NCBI GenBank assembly: GCA_964036155.1
Contig: OZ038422.1
Coordinates: 40,881,201-40,945,200, forward strand
Length of the DNA stretch: 64,000 bases
Origin: Diploscapter coronatus
Taxonomy: Eukaryota; Nematoda; Chromadorea; Rhabditida; Rhabditidae
Direction: 5' to 3'
Shown: in pieces, positions 1 to 9,744 of the stretch
Position numbering within the stretch: the stretch's first letter is position 1
Layout of the letters: each line of letters opens with the position of its first letter
Notes under the pieces: generated by a model
Told to the model about the DNA's origin: nothing
The model's database searches: none
What the model saw: the letters and a program-made list of their open reading frames with translations, nothing else
Translations under genes and position numbers: made by a program

Positions 1-1378
1 ATCGGAGTTTTGACAATTGTTAACGTAGAAGAATCCTGACAAAGCCATGAATAATTTATAACGCATAAGGCAGAATTAACACTTCACAAATCTAGCGATG
101 TAGCTAGGATACACACCATATTTCATGTTATCCCACCACCAGCTTTTCGGAAGCCATTTAAATTAAAGCCGAACTCTAAATCATATCCGGATTTAAACGC
201 GCATGCTAGATCATATAAATAAATTAGAGATGTGGAGCAAACTATTCATAATAAAACTAGATAAGCTGATTTTTTAAAATGTAGTCTTAGAGTTATGGAG
301 CATCGATTTAAAGTCATACTTTAAATTATACAATCTAAGTTTTCTTCCTTATTATATTCTCAGATAGTTGTATGAATATCCGACTTACACATTATATTTC
401 TTCATATAATGCATATCATAATCTCTTTTCTTCTGGGACTTCATATATCCTTGTTAATCTCTATCGACTTACATTATTTCATGCATACTACAGCTAGCTG
501 CTATCTGTAGTCATTTCGCCGTCAGTTGATCAGCGTTGCTTGACGATATTCCTCATAATAAAGGGATTTCGCGTATTCATGTTAATCCTGCTTATAGTAT
601 TTGACTAATGTTCTGCTGTTTCTGCAGTGTGTTACCTATTTTACCTAATTCCCAGACATGGTGCGGTGCAGTTGTGTGGAGCGCTCGCCGTCTTAGCCAT
701 CTAACTCTAACTAGCAAAATCAATGAGGGGCGAGAGTCGCTGCACTCAACGACGACTTGTTAATACTTGTTAATGTGTCTCTCACTCCTCCACCCATTGC
801 TACGCTATTTCTACCATTCCGCGCTAGTTCCGCAAATTGCCGCGTTAATTCCGCGTAATTCAGCTCGTATATCCTAACTAAGGAAGTCGTCTAACACAGA
901 AGCCCCCTCCCACAAACAATCCTTTAAGTGTCCGTCCAATTATAGGACCTTAGAAATGAGAATTTTCGATCCTTTCGAAATTTTAGGTCCTTTAACTCTT
1001 TGGTTTAAGTTATAGTATATTGATGTTAGTTTCACAGTACATAGAATTTTTGTATTAATACTTTATGATTTGATAAGCATTTTCCCTATGATTTTAAGGT
1101 GAAATTTGAAAAATGGATTTTTGTAGGATTTCCCTCGATTCTCAAAATTCTGTCTTCTAATTTGAGAGCTGCTGGCTCTTAATTCGTTATAGAGAGGCGT
1201 ATGTATCTCAAATAACCCTGTAGGCGAAAAGACGCAATGCGAGTAATTATTTTCCCGACCGAAGTTAGAAAAGAAATCCGATGAACTTCGGGCGCGATAT
1301 TTTTTGTTGCGGGATGAAAATTTTGCCTAATTTGAGCAGGGTGAATCAATAATGTGCAAAGACCTATTTTAAATCAAG
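1..1378. other. AT-rich region without a recognisable gene
   Basis: No open frame with plausible splice signals was found on either strand. A pyrimidine-rich stretch with several TTCCGCG-like words lies near 780-860. Nothing here could be assigned to a gene or a named repeat. Confidence 0.5.
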
Positions 1379-1530
1379 GCTTGGACTCAAGTTCAACTTA
1401 TAACTCTTGTAAGCTGAAAATTTACAATCCTTGTAAGTGAATTTTCCATAGTAAATTGGGCAATTTATAACATAGCTTACAAGTCTTTTAGTCACTTACA
1501 AGGATTGTAAGTTGAACTTGACTCCAAGCC
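1379..1530. repeat. Inverted repeat, MITE-like, nested
   Basis: The left arm (about 1379-1414, GCTTGGACTCAAGTTCAACT) is matched with few differences by the reverse complement of the right arm (about 1495-1530). A second inverted pair (ACAATCCTTGTAAGTGA near 1424-1440 against TCACTTACAAGGATTGT near 1491-1507) lies inside. No coding capacity. Non-autonomous foldback or MITE-like element; no second copy was noticed in the window. Confidence 0.7.
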
Positions 1531-1629
1531 CAAGTTGTATTCGTTTGAATGATATCATATGAAAGTATAATTAAGTCTGAGATGACTTACTCGATAAATT
1601 CATTAAATTTCGACTTATGTAAATTGATA

Positions 1630-1771
1630 TTGTTGATTGGAGAGAAAGTCGATATTCATGCGGCAGCAATTAGAAATCGAAGTTAGGGGGCGAAATAATG
1701 AGTTGCGTAGAAGAGAAACGAGAGACGAATAGCGCAATTTTTGAATATCGATGTTCTCTCCTAATCAATAA
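1630..1771 (+). mobile_element. MITE-like element, family 1 (copy 1)
   Basis: Terminal inverted repeats are TTGATTGGAGAGAAAGTCGA on the left and the reverse complement of TGAATATCGATGTTCTCTCC on the right. A related element of about the same length lies in the opposite orientation at 58173-58309. The two share both termini and interior words such as AGCAATTAGAAAT and CGAAATA, so this is a dispersed family rather than a chance palindrome. No open frame inside. Confidence 0.75.
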
Positions 1772-1825
1772 TATAATCAGCTATTATTAAATCTTGGACT
1801 ATACTATGCTAATAATTTACTTCAG

Positions 1826-1978
1826 ATGTTCTATGCATGTCTATCGATATTACTATTATTTGTAATCATGTGCTCCTGCGTTACATTGGCCATTATCGAT
1901 TTGGAAATGTATAATTTCGGACTATACATTGTATTATTATGCATAGTTGGTATGTGTCTTAAACGATTCATTCATTAA
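1826..1978 (+). CDS. Small membrane or secreted ORF, 50 residues, unknown
   Basis: The ATG follows directly after TTACTTCAG, a good nematode splice or trans-splice acceptor. The open frame encodes 50 residues: a hydrophobic N-terminus (SILLLFVIMCSCVTLA) that could be a signal peptide, a short polar linker, and a second hydrophobic segment (LYIVLLCIVGMC) ending in basic residues. No family is recognised. The frame is short and AT-rich, so it may be chance; expression or conservation would be needed to believe it. Confidence 0.25.
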   Translation: MFYACLSILLLFVIMCSCVTLAIIDLEMYNFGLYIVLLCIVGMCLKRFIH

Positions 1979-2724
1979 TATAGGCAATTAATAAGAGTAG
2001 TATCGGAAAAATCTATTAAAAAAATACCATGATATGAGTTTTCTGAGCTGAAAGTTTTATATCCAGCATCCCATTACTAAATCCCTGCCCAATACATTAG
2101 GGGCTAACTATTACTTTTCAATTGGCTCAAAATGTGCATATTCGTTAAATTTTTTGTGGTACTACTTTTGCTAATTGCCATTAATATATTTATATTTAGA
2201 TTATTATTTGTGGTATTCAGGTACAATGCTAGCGTGCGCACTATGTATAGCAAACCCTCAGGCGTGCCCGAACCCACAATGGTACACCAAGTTTTGTCTA
2301 TTGCTACATGTAAGTAGTGGTGTTTTTAAATTTATTTCATTTAGAAAAATTGTCCTCATAGTATATTTAGAATCTTTTTCGTCTAATTATTTTAAACTTG
2401 AATTTTATAGTTCGAAGAAAATGTTTGCTTCTCAATCCAAAGCAATCTGAATCTCATTGTCAGTGCGCGAAGTTGCGTGCCCATACATAAATGAGAGCTA
2501 GCTGTAATTAGGGGGGAATAGACTGAAAATTCAGACAACTCACAAAATTTCCAGAGAAGCAAATAATGGCTATTTAGCCAACTCGAAATACTTTGCGGCT
2601 TATATGGATAAAAATAGATTTCGTATCGAAAATCAATTGTATCTTCAAAAAATATCGGATACTTCACAAGTTACGAGAGATAGGATGTTAGATGTATATA
2701 TCAAAAATATCTATGTACTATTCT
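1979..2724. other. Gap with a weak Cys-rich exon candidate
   Basis: No convincing gene. A hydrophobic frame starting at 2132 (VVLLLLIAINIFIF) is followed, in another frame after a possible TTCAG acceptor at about 2220, by a cysteine-rich stretch (CALCIANPQACPNPQ) ending at a GTAAG donor near 2310. A small secreted peptide is conceivable, but the frames do not join cleanly, so no CDS is called. Confidence 0.3.
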
Positions 2725-2920
2725 CAATGACTGATAACTTGGGACGAAATAAGCGATGCACAAATTCGAATATGAAATTTATGCGTTGCATAATCTCAAG
2801 TAGTCGTCAAAATCATTCCGTAAATCGATAAAATATCGTCTATTCGCTCGCAAACAACGCACCAATTTCCATACATCAGAATTTCTTCACTTTTATTCTG
2901 TCTCAAGTTATCGGTCATTG
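2725..2920. mobile_element. MITE-like inverted repeat upstream of the 129-residue gene
   Basis: The left end CAATGACTGATAACTTGGGA and the right end (reverse complement of CTCAAGTTATCGGTCATTG) form about 27 bp terminal inverted repeats with a few mismatches. The element ends about 21 bp before the start codon at 2942, so it forms the immediate 5' flank or promoter of that gene. Confidence 0.6.
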
Positions 2921-2941
2921 GCAACCAAACCAATTCAGGAA

Positions 2942-3593
2942 ATGTACCCGGTGCCGCCAGAGGGTGGATCTCCGAAAATGAATGCGCTACGGGCGCGGAT
3001 GCAGGCACACGCACAAAGTTTCGCAACCTCGGAGACCGACGGGCAAAGGTTACCATTACGGTACTCTACAGTAGTGAAAATGATGCTTTTAAAACAGAAT
3101 GTATAGACAAGAGTCCCGAGCTACCGTGGCGATGCTAGCACCAGCCGTGCATATCATGCATCAGGTCTGGCGGGGCATGGCCTGGGTCACGGACGGCATA
3201 GAAGAAGACGATGAAGATACAAGAACTTATGATAAAATGGAGCAGGTAGCTCAGTAAATTAAATTGATTCTTTTTATAATGTATTTCATATAAAGATGCA
3301 TCTTTTATGATAAATTATAATTCATAGAGCTTAATGTATACGAGAATTTCGTTTAGATAGAGCTTTAGAATTATTTTCCAAAGCTATTTTGATTATATTA
3401 TGTTGCTTTTTCAGGGAGAATCAATAGATACTCAATCCGCTTCAGCGACTATGAAGCGTCTATCAACGATAGCTGAGTCGAGCTCGTGTATGAAAGAACT
3501 GGTAAGAATTATATGTTAGTTTTTCAAATTTAATTTGATATTTAGGACGAAATAAGTAGCGAAATTAACTCGAAAAACGACGTTACACTATGA
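2942..3593 (+). CDS. Unknown 129-residue protein, four exons
   Basis: I do not recognise this protein. Four exons join in frame: 2942-3048, 3098-3245, 3415-3501 and 3546-3593, with GT donors and AG acceptors and phases 2, 0, 0, giving 129 residues and a TGA stop. The ATG lies three bases after an ATTCAG acceptor, as in trans-spliced nematode genes. The product starts MYPVPPEGGSPKMNALRARM, continues with a hydrophobic/Trp stretch (VHIMHQVWRGMAWVTDGI), then an acidic EEDDEDTRTYDKMEQ segment and a Ser/Thr-rich tail. There is no signal peptide and no obvious membrane helix. An AATAAA lies at about 3784. Upstream exons cannot be excluded, in which case this would be the C-terminal part of a larger protein. 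Confidence 0.6.
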
Positions 3594-4545
3594 TTTCCTT
3601 ATCACTATTATCAGCATATACCCCTGATCAAAACCGGTTCGCAGTTTCACTAACAAAGATTATTTATTTTCATACTGTATTAATTTTACGGGTGCTAAGT
3701 TTGCCTAGAGTCGTCGATTTTGCGACGAAAAAATCACTTGTAATGCTTGCTCAAGTAGCTGCTAAAATATTTTGTTGACTTAAAATAAAATAATATTTTA
3801 TTGATACTTTTAAATGAGATACACTATTACCGATATAATGATATAAGTAAGTACAAAATGAAAGATGAGATACCATTTATGATTAGAGCCCAAATTCTAA
3901 TTGACTTAAATTCAGAGAAATAATTACATAGTAATGATCTACATAGGTTCATTTTTCAATTACAAATAATTGCAACTTAGCTTAATTTGAATTTTTTTTA
4001 CCGTCAAGGTACAAAATTTTCAGGTATTTTTGTGGCAGTCAGAGAAAATCTCAATATTTAAACGGAGAAGGCTTAGACAATCAGAAAGCGTCGCTTAAGG
4101 TATTTAGAATTTGAAGAAATTTCATAAGCCAATCTTATGCTATGATAGCTAGCGTTTTAAATTTAAAAGCTTAGATTTTCAAAATCCTGACCGAGAAAAC
4201 TCAGAGATTGAAACTCCAGGTTTCAAGTTACAAATTTACAAATCTTACAAAAATGATTAAATATGAGCGGCAGTAGAGGAAAAGTTTCAAGCGAATTTGA
4301 CTATTTACAAGGCATTTACAAAAGTGATTTTCCTTTCAATTCAAACATATCTACATTTAGGAATACTTTGAATAGCGAAAATTTATAAAATAGCCATTTT
4401 TACAAAATTTACTAGAAAGAGATAACCTTCATTCGAATTTTTTTTACATAGTTTAGTTCAAATACGGAATTTCCATGGCTAGTTTTATAATTGTCCGTAA
4501 AATACAGTATTTACAAAATGAAGAAGAGATGGCGCGCGCAATATT
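3594..4545. other. Intergenic, convergent 3' ends
   Basis: This holds the 3' flank of the plus-strand gene ending at 3593 (AATAAA near 3784) and that of the minus-strand gene ending at 4546. AT-rich, and no further exon is seen. Confidence 0.6.
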
Positions 4546-5724
4546 TTACTCGATGTTGTTGCATTTTCGGTTGTTGTTGACGCCGTTGCAGCATTTTCCG
4601 GCTTTTTTGGATCTCGGCTTGACTTTCGGCTCAGTCGCCACCCGGCACGCGGCAGATGACCGCTTCAGTCGAGTCGATGTGACGGTGTTGTTCGAATTGA
4701 CAGAGGCGTGCGTCGTGGTCGCGCCACGCACCAGCGAACCGTTCGTGGAAGAGTTGTCGTCGAAGAACTGCAATTTTTCGCGTTTTTTCAGGTTTTTTTT
4801 TCATTTTTGACTAAATGATGTTAAAATGGAGAACGCATCATCTTTTTTTAGAAGTTTTCCTATATCTAATTTTTAGGACCTCGTTGATTTTCACTCTTCT
4901 TTCCCACTATCTCCCATAGTCGACCTCTTGTATTATACACCGCCCGTAAAGACACACCGTCTCGTTTCTCTTATTTCTCCCCTTTGCCTACACTCTCTCA
5001 CCCAAAAATCGCGGTGTCTAATACAGATGGGGGTGTCGGTGTATTGGCGATATATAATACAGTAAGCCCTCATAGTCGCTTCCAAAGAAAATGCGTGAAG
5101 AACACACGAAGGGGATGATTTTTTTAAGATGATTTCGAATTTTACCAATTTTTCGAGTTGAAGCCGTTGCGCAGCCTTGGCCTTGGCGCGTTTCAGCTCC
5201 TCGTGCTTTCGGATCTCCTCTGGAGACGGAACGGGCGCGACTGCGGACGCTTTCCGACTCGACGACGCGTACGAGAGTTGGTCGATGTCTCGGATGTCGG
5301 GTGTGCAAATCAGCACGGCCGAGTTCCGACCGGATGGGACTTCTGGAACCATTTTTATAAGACGTTTTTTCTGGAACAGGACTAAATTTTCTAGAACATG
5401 AAGATTTTATTCTAGAATAAGACTTTCTTCAAATTATTAAAATTTCTTGAACAAGATTGGCTTCTATAACGTGAAAATTTAGAATTAAGCATGATTTTTT
5501 TTTCTAGAATATGCGTTTTTTCCAGAAAATGGATATTCTGACCTCCCTCCACCAGGTACCAATCGTCATCGACCTTTCCAGCCACAGAAGGCTCTCCGAT
5601 AGGGGATGAATTCTGAAATTTCCTGAATCTCAGGGAAAAATCAGGTTGAACTTACCTCAGAAGAAGTAAAGGAATCATTCGAGTCCTCGGCTCCGAAAAT
5701 GTATCCATAGATGTTGGACAGCAT
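4546..5724 (-). CDS. TP53INP-like protein with a LIR-type motif
   Basis: Four minus-strand exons join in phase: 5724-5656, 5612-5543, 5342-5146 and 4767-4546, giving 185 residues. The N-terminus MLSNIYGYIFGAEDSNDSF followed by an acidic DDDWYLVE motif resembles the start of TP53INP1/TP53INP2 (DOR), whose W-x-x-L/V LC3-interacting region recruits Atg8 proteins and which also act as nuclear cofactors. The middle holds a charged probable helix (SPEEIRKHEELKRAKAKAAQ). The C-terminus is basic and Ser/Asn-rich (KPRSKKAGK), possibly a nuclear or nucleolar signal. The gene model is well supported by splice phasing. The family assignment rests mainly on the N-terminal 45 residues and is less certain. 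If correct, the role would be in autophagosome formation and transcriptional co-regulation. Confidence 0.55.
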
Positions 5725-6896
5725 TGTTTTTGAAAAAGGGAAGAGGTAAGTTGAGAAAACTGAAATTTTCTCTATGAAATTTATAAGTCCCGAAAAATTA
5801 GACAATAGTTTAAAAGAATTGTAGTATTTAGAAAAAAAAATTATACGGTAGTTAAAAATGAAGCATAATAAGCTGGAGAACACTAAAGATCAAGATTTAG
5901 ATAAGAGAGAGAGAGGGAAAAGAAAATGAGATGGGATAACAAGCAATGATGCAAACCCAGCGGAAAGACGGGCGCTGCGTGAATGTATGGACCATGAAAT
6001 ATAGTGCATTTTAAGATAGAGCAGAGAAAATAGGATTAAGAAATAATATTGATTTTGCGAGTTAGAGAAAGAGAAGATTTACTGAGATCACATGAAAAGG
6101 AAAGAGGTTACGACCTGAACACAGAGGTTAGACGAGAGACCGAGTCAATTGATGAGAGAATAAGAGTGAGAAATGAGGAAATAATATGAGGAGAGAGAAA
6201 TTAGCATAGAGAGAAAGAGTACGGTAATTTGAGAGGGAAAGAGTATCCCAGAAAGGTCTGCGATTGTCCACGACACAGAGTGTGAAAGGCCAGGCAATTT
6301 GCCAATAAAAAGATAGAGGGAAACATAGAGAGTAGAGAGAAAGAAAGGCAGACAAAGAGGAAGAAAGAGTATATTAATTAGAGAGAAGAAAGATGAAGAA
6401 AGTGCGTAACAGAGGCGTCAGTCTGATGTAAATCACATGGGTTAGGAGGTCGAGTTTTTTTTGTCAATGAAAAATTCGGAAATTCATTTTTCTTCTTCTA
6501 TTGTTTTGAAAAGAGGAATATTTTTAGAGATCAGAATTTTAGATCAAAAACTAAACCTTTTATCTCGTTTTTAGATCTAACTTTTTCCTCAATGTCTATT
6601 GAACAGATGTTCAGGAAAAAAGGTGAGGTTTTGGTTCTCCGGAAAGAGGAAAGTTTTGGCAGAAAATAAAATTTTCTTGCTTTGGGTAAACAAACCTCGA
6701 AAATCTTTGAGTAGAAAAAAGCCGACAGGCGATGGCAACTTTGAACGCCGTGCAAACATAGCACATAAAAGAATAGGCAAAAAGTAAAATTAAGTTTCGG
6801 AAATATACTTGCCCCGATTAAATATTGGATGTTTCGATTTTCACGTAATCGATTCTAGTTTGAGAGGAAAAGTTCGGAAAATCTTAAAATATTGCT
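5725..6896. other. Purine-rich upstream region, no gene
   Basis: From about 5900 to 6420 the plus strand is strongly purine-rich (runs of GAGAGA, GAAAG and GGAAAG). This is the 5' flank of the minus-strand gene, so the coding-strand view is CT-rich. Frames on the minus strand here are low-complexity and lack splice-supported structure. No exon is called. Confidence 0.5.
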
Positions 6897-7101
6897 CTGA
6901 TCAAATGCAGTGAAGTCTCGTGTGTTAAAACGCGTCTTGCGAGAAATGCGCGTATGAACTATGTGCAAAGAAGGAGGCTAGAGCAGAGAGAAAAGGCGTC
7001 AGCGGGGGACAATGGAAAGAGTGATGGTACGCAATTTCCTCTGCCTCTCTCGCTTTTTCTCCCTATTTTTCAGCAGACGAGACCTCACTTCATTTGACCA
7101 G
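6897..7101 (+). mobile_element. MITE-like element, family 2 (copy 1)
   Basis: The termini CTGATCAAATGCAGTGAAGT and the reverse complement of ACTTCATTTGACCAG match. The interior carries GGGGGACAATGGAAAGAGTG and CTCTCGCTTTTTCTCCCTAT, which recur with few changes at 49103-49254 inside a STE24 intron in the same orientation. No coding frame. Confidence 0.7.
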
Positions 7102-7205
7102 AACAATAACTTACATTTTTGGATTAGTTTATCTGAGAATCATAATATAATATATGTATGATTAAAAATGTGAACATTTTCGATTTTTTCGATTAATTTC
7201 TAGTG

Positions 7206-7320
7206 GCGGTTACTAAATGACGACCTGGTGATCTCTATAGTTAAAGAGAGGGAGAGGGTAGAGTAGGGAGAAATAGTGTGGAAAAAGAAAGGGATCATCA
7301 GGTCGTCATATAACTGTTGC
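7206..7320 (+). mobile_element. MITE-like element, family 3 (divergent copy)
   Basis: The termini are GACGACCTGGTGATC and GATCATCAGGTCGTC, an inverted pair. The interior AATAGTGTGGAAAAAGA also occurs in the related element at 52878-53008. Short and non-coding. Confidence 0.5.
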
Positions 7321-9174
7321 ATTTTCTAGTTAACGAAAGAGAAATTTGAGAAAGATCGTATACAGAGGAAACTTGAATAGAACCGGTAAGTCGAGGGAAA
7401 TTCTGAAGGAAGAAAAATCGAAAAAGGTTAAAGAGAGACGCCGTGTCGTTTAACCCTCATAATAAAATGAATTATCACGAACGAATAATTAAAAAACTCG
7501 ATAAAATCGATTTTTGAAGAATTTTTAGAAAACTTTTCTCTAACTTTCGATCTGAAGTTTAAAATTGAATGAACTTGAGATCTAGAAATAAATGTGACCT
7601 GAAAATTTAACATCATTTAAACTATAAAAATCGATTTTAAGAAGGAAAATGTTGCGGATTCTTTCGATAATTGCCATAGTTTCTATTAATCAATAATATC
7701 TAATAATTCATGTAATAATTTCCCATATAGCCTATGATGATTTAATATATTTACATATGGAATATGATATTATTAGTCTAGGAAAAATATAAATAGCTCT
7801 CTCTCTCTCCCTTCATACTTTGTGTTAGATAGTCTATGAGATGTAGTCCTATAACTTCTACTAATTATAACTATACTTACTAATAAAAATATAGTCGCCT
7901 TGTTAGCCTACTGCATATTACCATTCTTCTTACTATTTGAGCATTTTACCACCAAAAAATCAGGAACCAATAATCCAAGACTGAGAAATTATGTGTACTC
8001 TGCTATCAATGATTAGGGAGCCACCAAAACCCCTAGTGAGAGATTGATGAATGAATGATAAAAAGATAAAAATCAGGAAAACAAGTGAAATGAGAAGATC
8101 AAGCCAGGTCGTGCCCGTCAGAAGACTCGAAAGATAGAAAATAAGAATATACACAAAAAAATCGGGAACATAATATTGCGTCAGAACTATGCAATAGGAA
8201 ATAAAAAGTTATGAAAAAATTCACCAGAGACATAGCCTAAGTTTAAACGACTATTCATCTCTTTAGGGAGTTATTAAATTTTTAAAAATATACTTAATAA
8301 AAAATTTAAAAATAACCTTCCAGAAAAGAAGTAATTATAAAAGACGGAAAATTGCGATCAGCCTCTTTTCTTCACTCCAACTCCCCTACCCTCTGACGTG
8401 CCTTCCTCGCTTGCCGAAGACATGCGCTTTCTCACGTGATGTATGTATATTTCTACGCTGAAAGAGGGCGGAACGTAGAAATCGTGACTCAATAAATTTA
8501 GCCAGCGAACTTTGAAACCCATTCTAAACACCAGGCTACATTTTTGCCGAACAAAAATATATGATGTTATTTTCAGATCGAACGCGTAATTTTGATGATA
8601 TCATGAAAAAATATGTTGATCTCGAAATTATATGGAATTTTAAAGATGAAAATCAGATCAAAATTATCTCGTTTTTATGAGAAAAATTTTAAAAATAAAT
8701 ATTTTTGTTTTTCCTATAAGCGTTCAAAATCGAAGAATCAATATAATAAACGAAGCGTGTTGGAGGAAGAAGGAGACCCAATACCCTAAGGAAAATAGAG
8801 AACGTACAATGGAGAGACCAGAGAATGAGAAAATAGGACGCAGAAGGAAAGATAGAGAAAAGAGAAGTAGAAAAGACACGAAAGCTTCTCTTCAGCAAAG
8901 AATAGCGGTCAATATATGGTGTCCAGTCAAATTTTAATCTCTCTGAGATTTAAAAAATCTAACATCGGTCATTTGTTAGAATGATTTATTTTACCTAGAA
9001 AAATACGTTTCGAGCAATGAAATACCTATGAGTGAGCGAAGTTGGGTCTTCGATACAGTGGATAGACCCTATATGGAGTTGAAAAATTTTCTACAATGAA
9101 AATTCGCTAAAATCTCAACATCGTGCCTCACTTCAGAATGATCAAATAAACTAGGAAAAATTAGCTATTTTAAT
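7321..9174. other. Gene-poor region
   Basis: No exon chain could be built on either strand. The stretch contains a short CT repeat near 7798 and a purine-rich block near 8770-8880. The open frames present have repetitive composition and no good splice context. Confidence 0.45.
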
Positions 9175-9290
9175 ATGATGAGATGGCTAAGGATGTCTGC
9201 TATATTTAGAGATAGGCGAGGGTATGAAGGAGGAAGAAATAGTTTGGGGAAAAGATAGCTCATGTCCTCACGCGTCATCTCTCAGTTGCT
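9175..9290 (+). mobile_element. MITE-like element, family 3 (copy 2)
   Basis: The left part GATGAGATGGCTAAGGATGT pairs with the reverse complement of the right part CATGTCCTCACGCGTCATCT. The interior (GATAGGCGAGG, then GGAAAAGATAGC) matches the element at 52878-53008, which has cleaner terminal repeats. Confidence 0.6.
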
Positions 9291-9611
9291 AGAAAAATTC
9301 GCTTGGTGTCCTGATTATTACGATTGCCTTCACATATTAAAACAATAAACCCATTCAATTTTGTACTTAGATTTTATGAATTGTTTTTTTCAGAGCTCAT
9401 CAGATTCTGTACTTTCATGAAATCATTTATTTTCATGATTCTTCAACAACAAAATAGCTATCAATAAAACCCGAATTCGAAAGTTCCCATAGCAAAATAA
9501 TGACACTCGATAACATTCGGTAGAGAGCTTCAAAGGAATATGTTATCCAGAAAATGATGATTACGATCAAATCATCAGTTCAAATTTGGTAAAGTTCGAT
9601 GAAATAGGCTA

Positions 9612-9713
9612 CTTGTATTTACAGACGGATATTAGGAGGGGTAATTTTGGACAGAGAGAATAGGGAAAAATGAAAAAAATGCCGTCCTGCATTACAGCTG
9701 TCTGTAAATGCAG
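9612..9713 (+). mobile_element. Inverted-repeat element, family 4 (copy 1)
   Basis: The left end TTGTATTTACAGACGGATAT and the right end CTGTCTGTAAATGCAG are inverted copies. The reverse complement of 47918-48010 (3' flank of VPS51) shares TGTATTTACAGACGG, TATTAG.GGG and AGAATAGGG..AAA, so the two form a family. It lies just beyond the stop codon of the EME1-like gene and may form part of its 3' UTR. Confidence 0.65.
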
Positions 9714-9744
9714 AAGGCCGCAAAAATAGATTAGTACTGCAAAA

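Noticed and set aside
4475..4810. 111-residue plus-strand ORF
   Set aside because: Lies opposite the last exon of the minus-strand TP53INP-like gene, whose exon chain is better supported.
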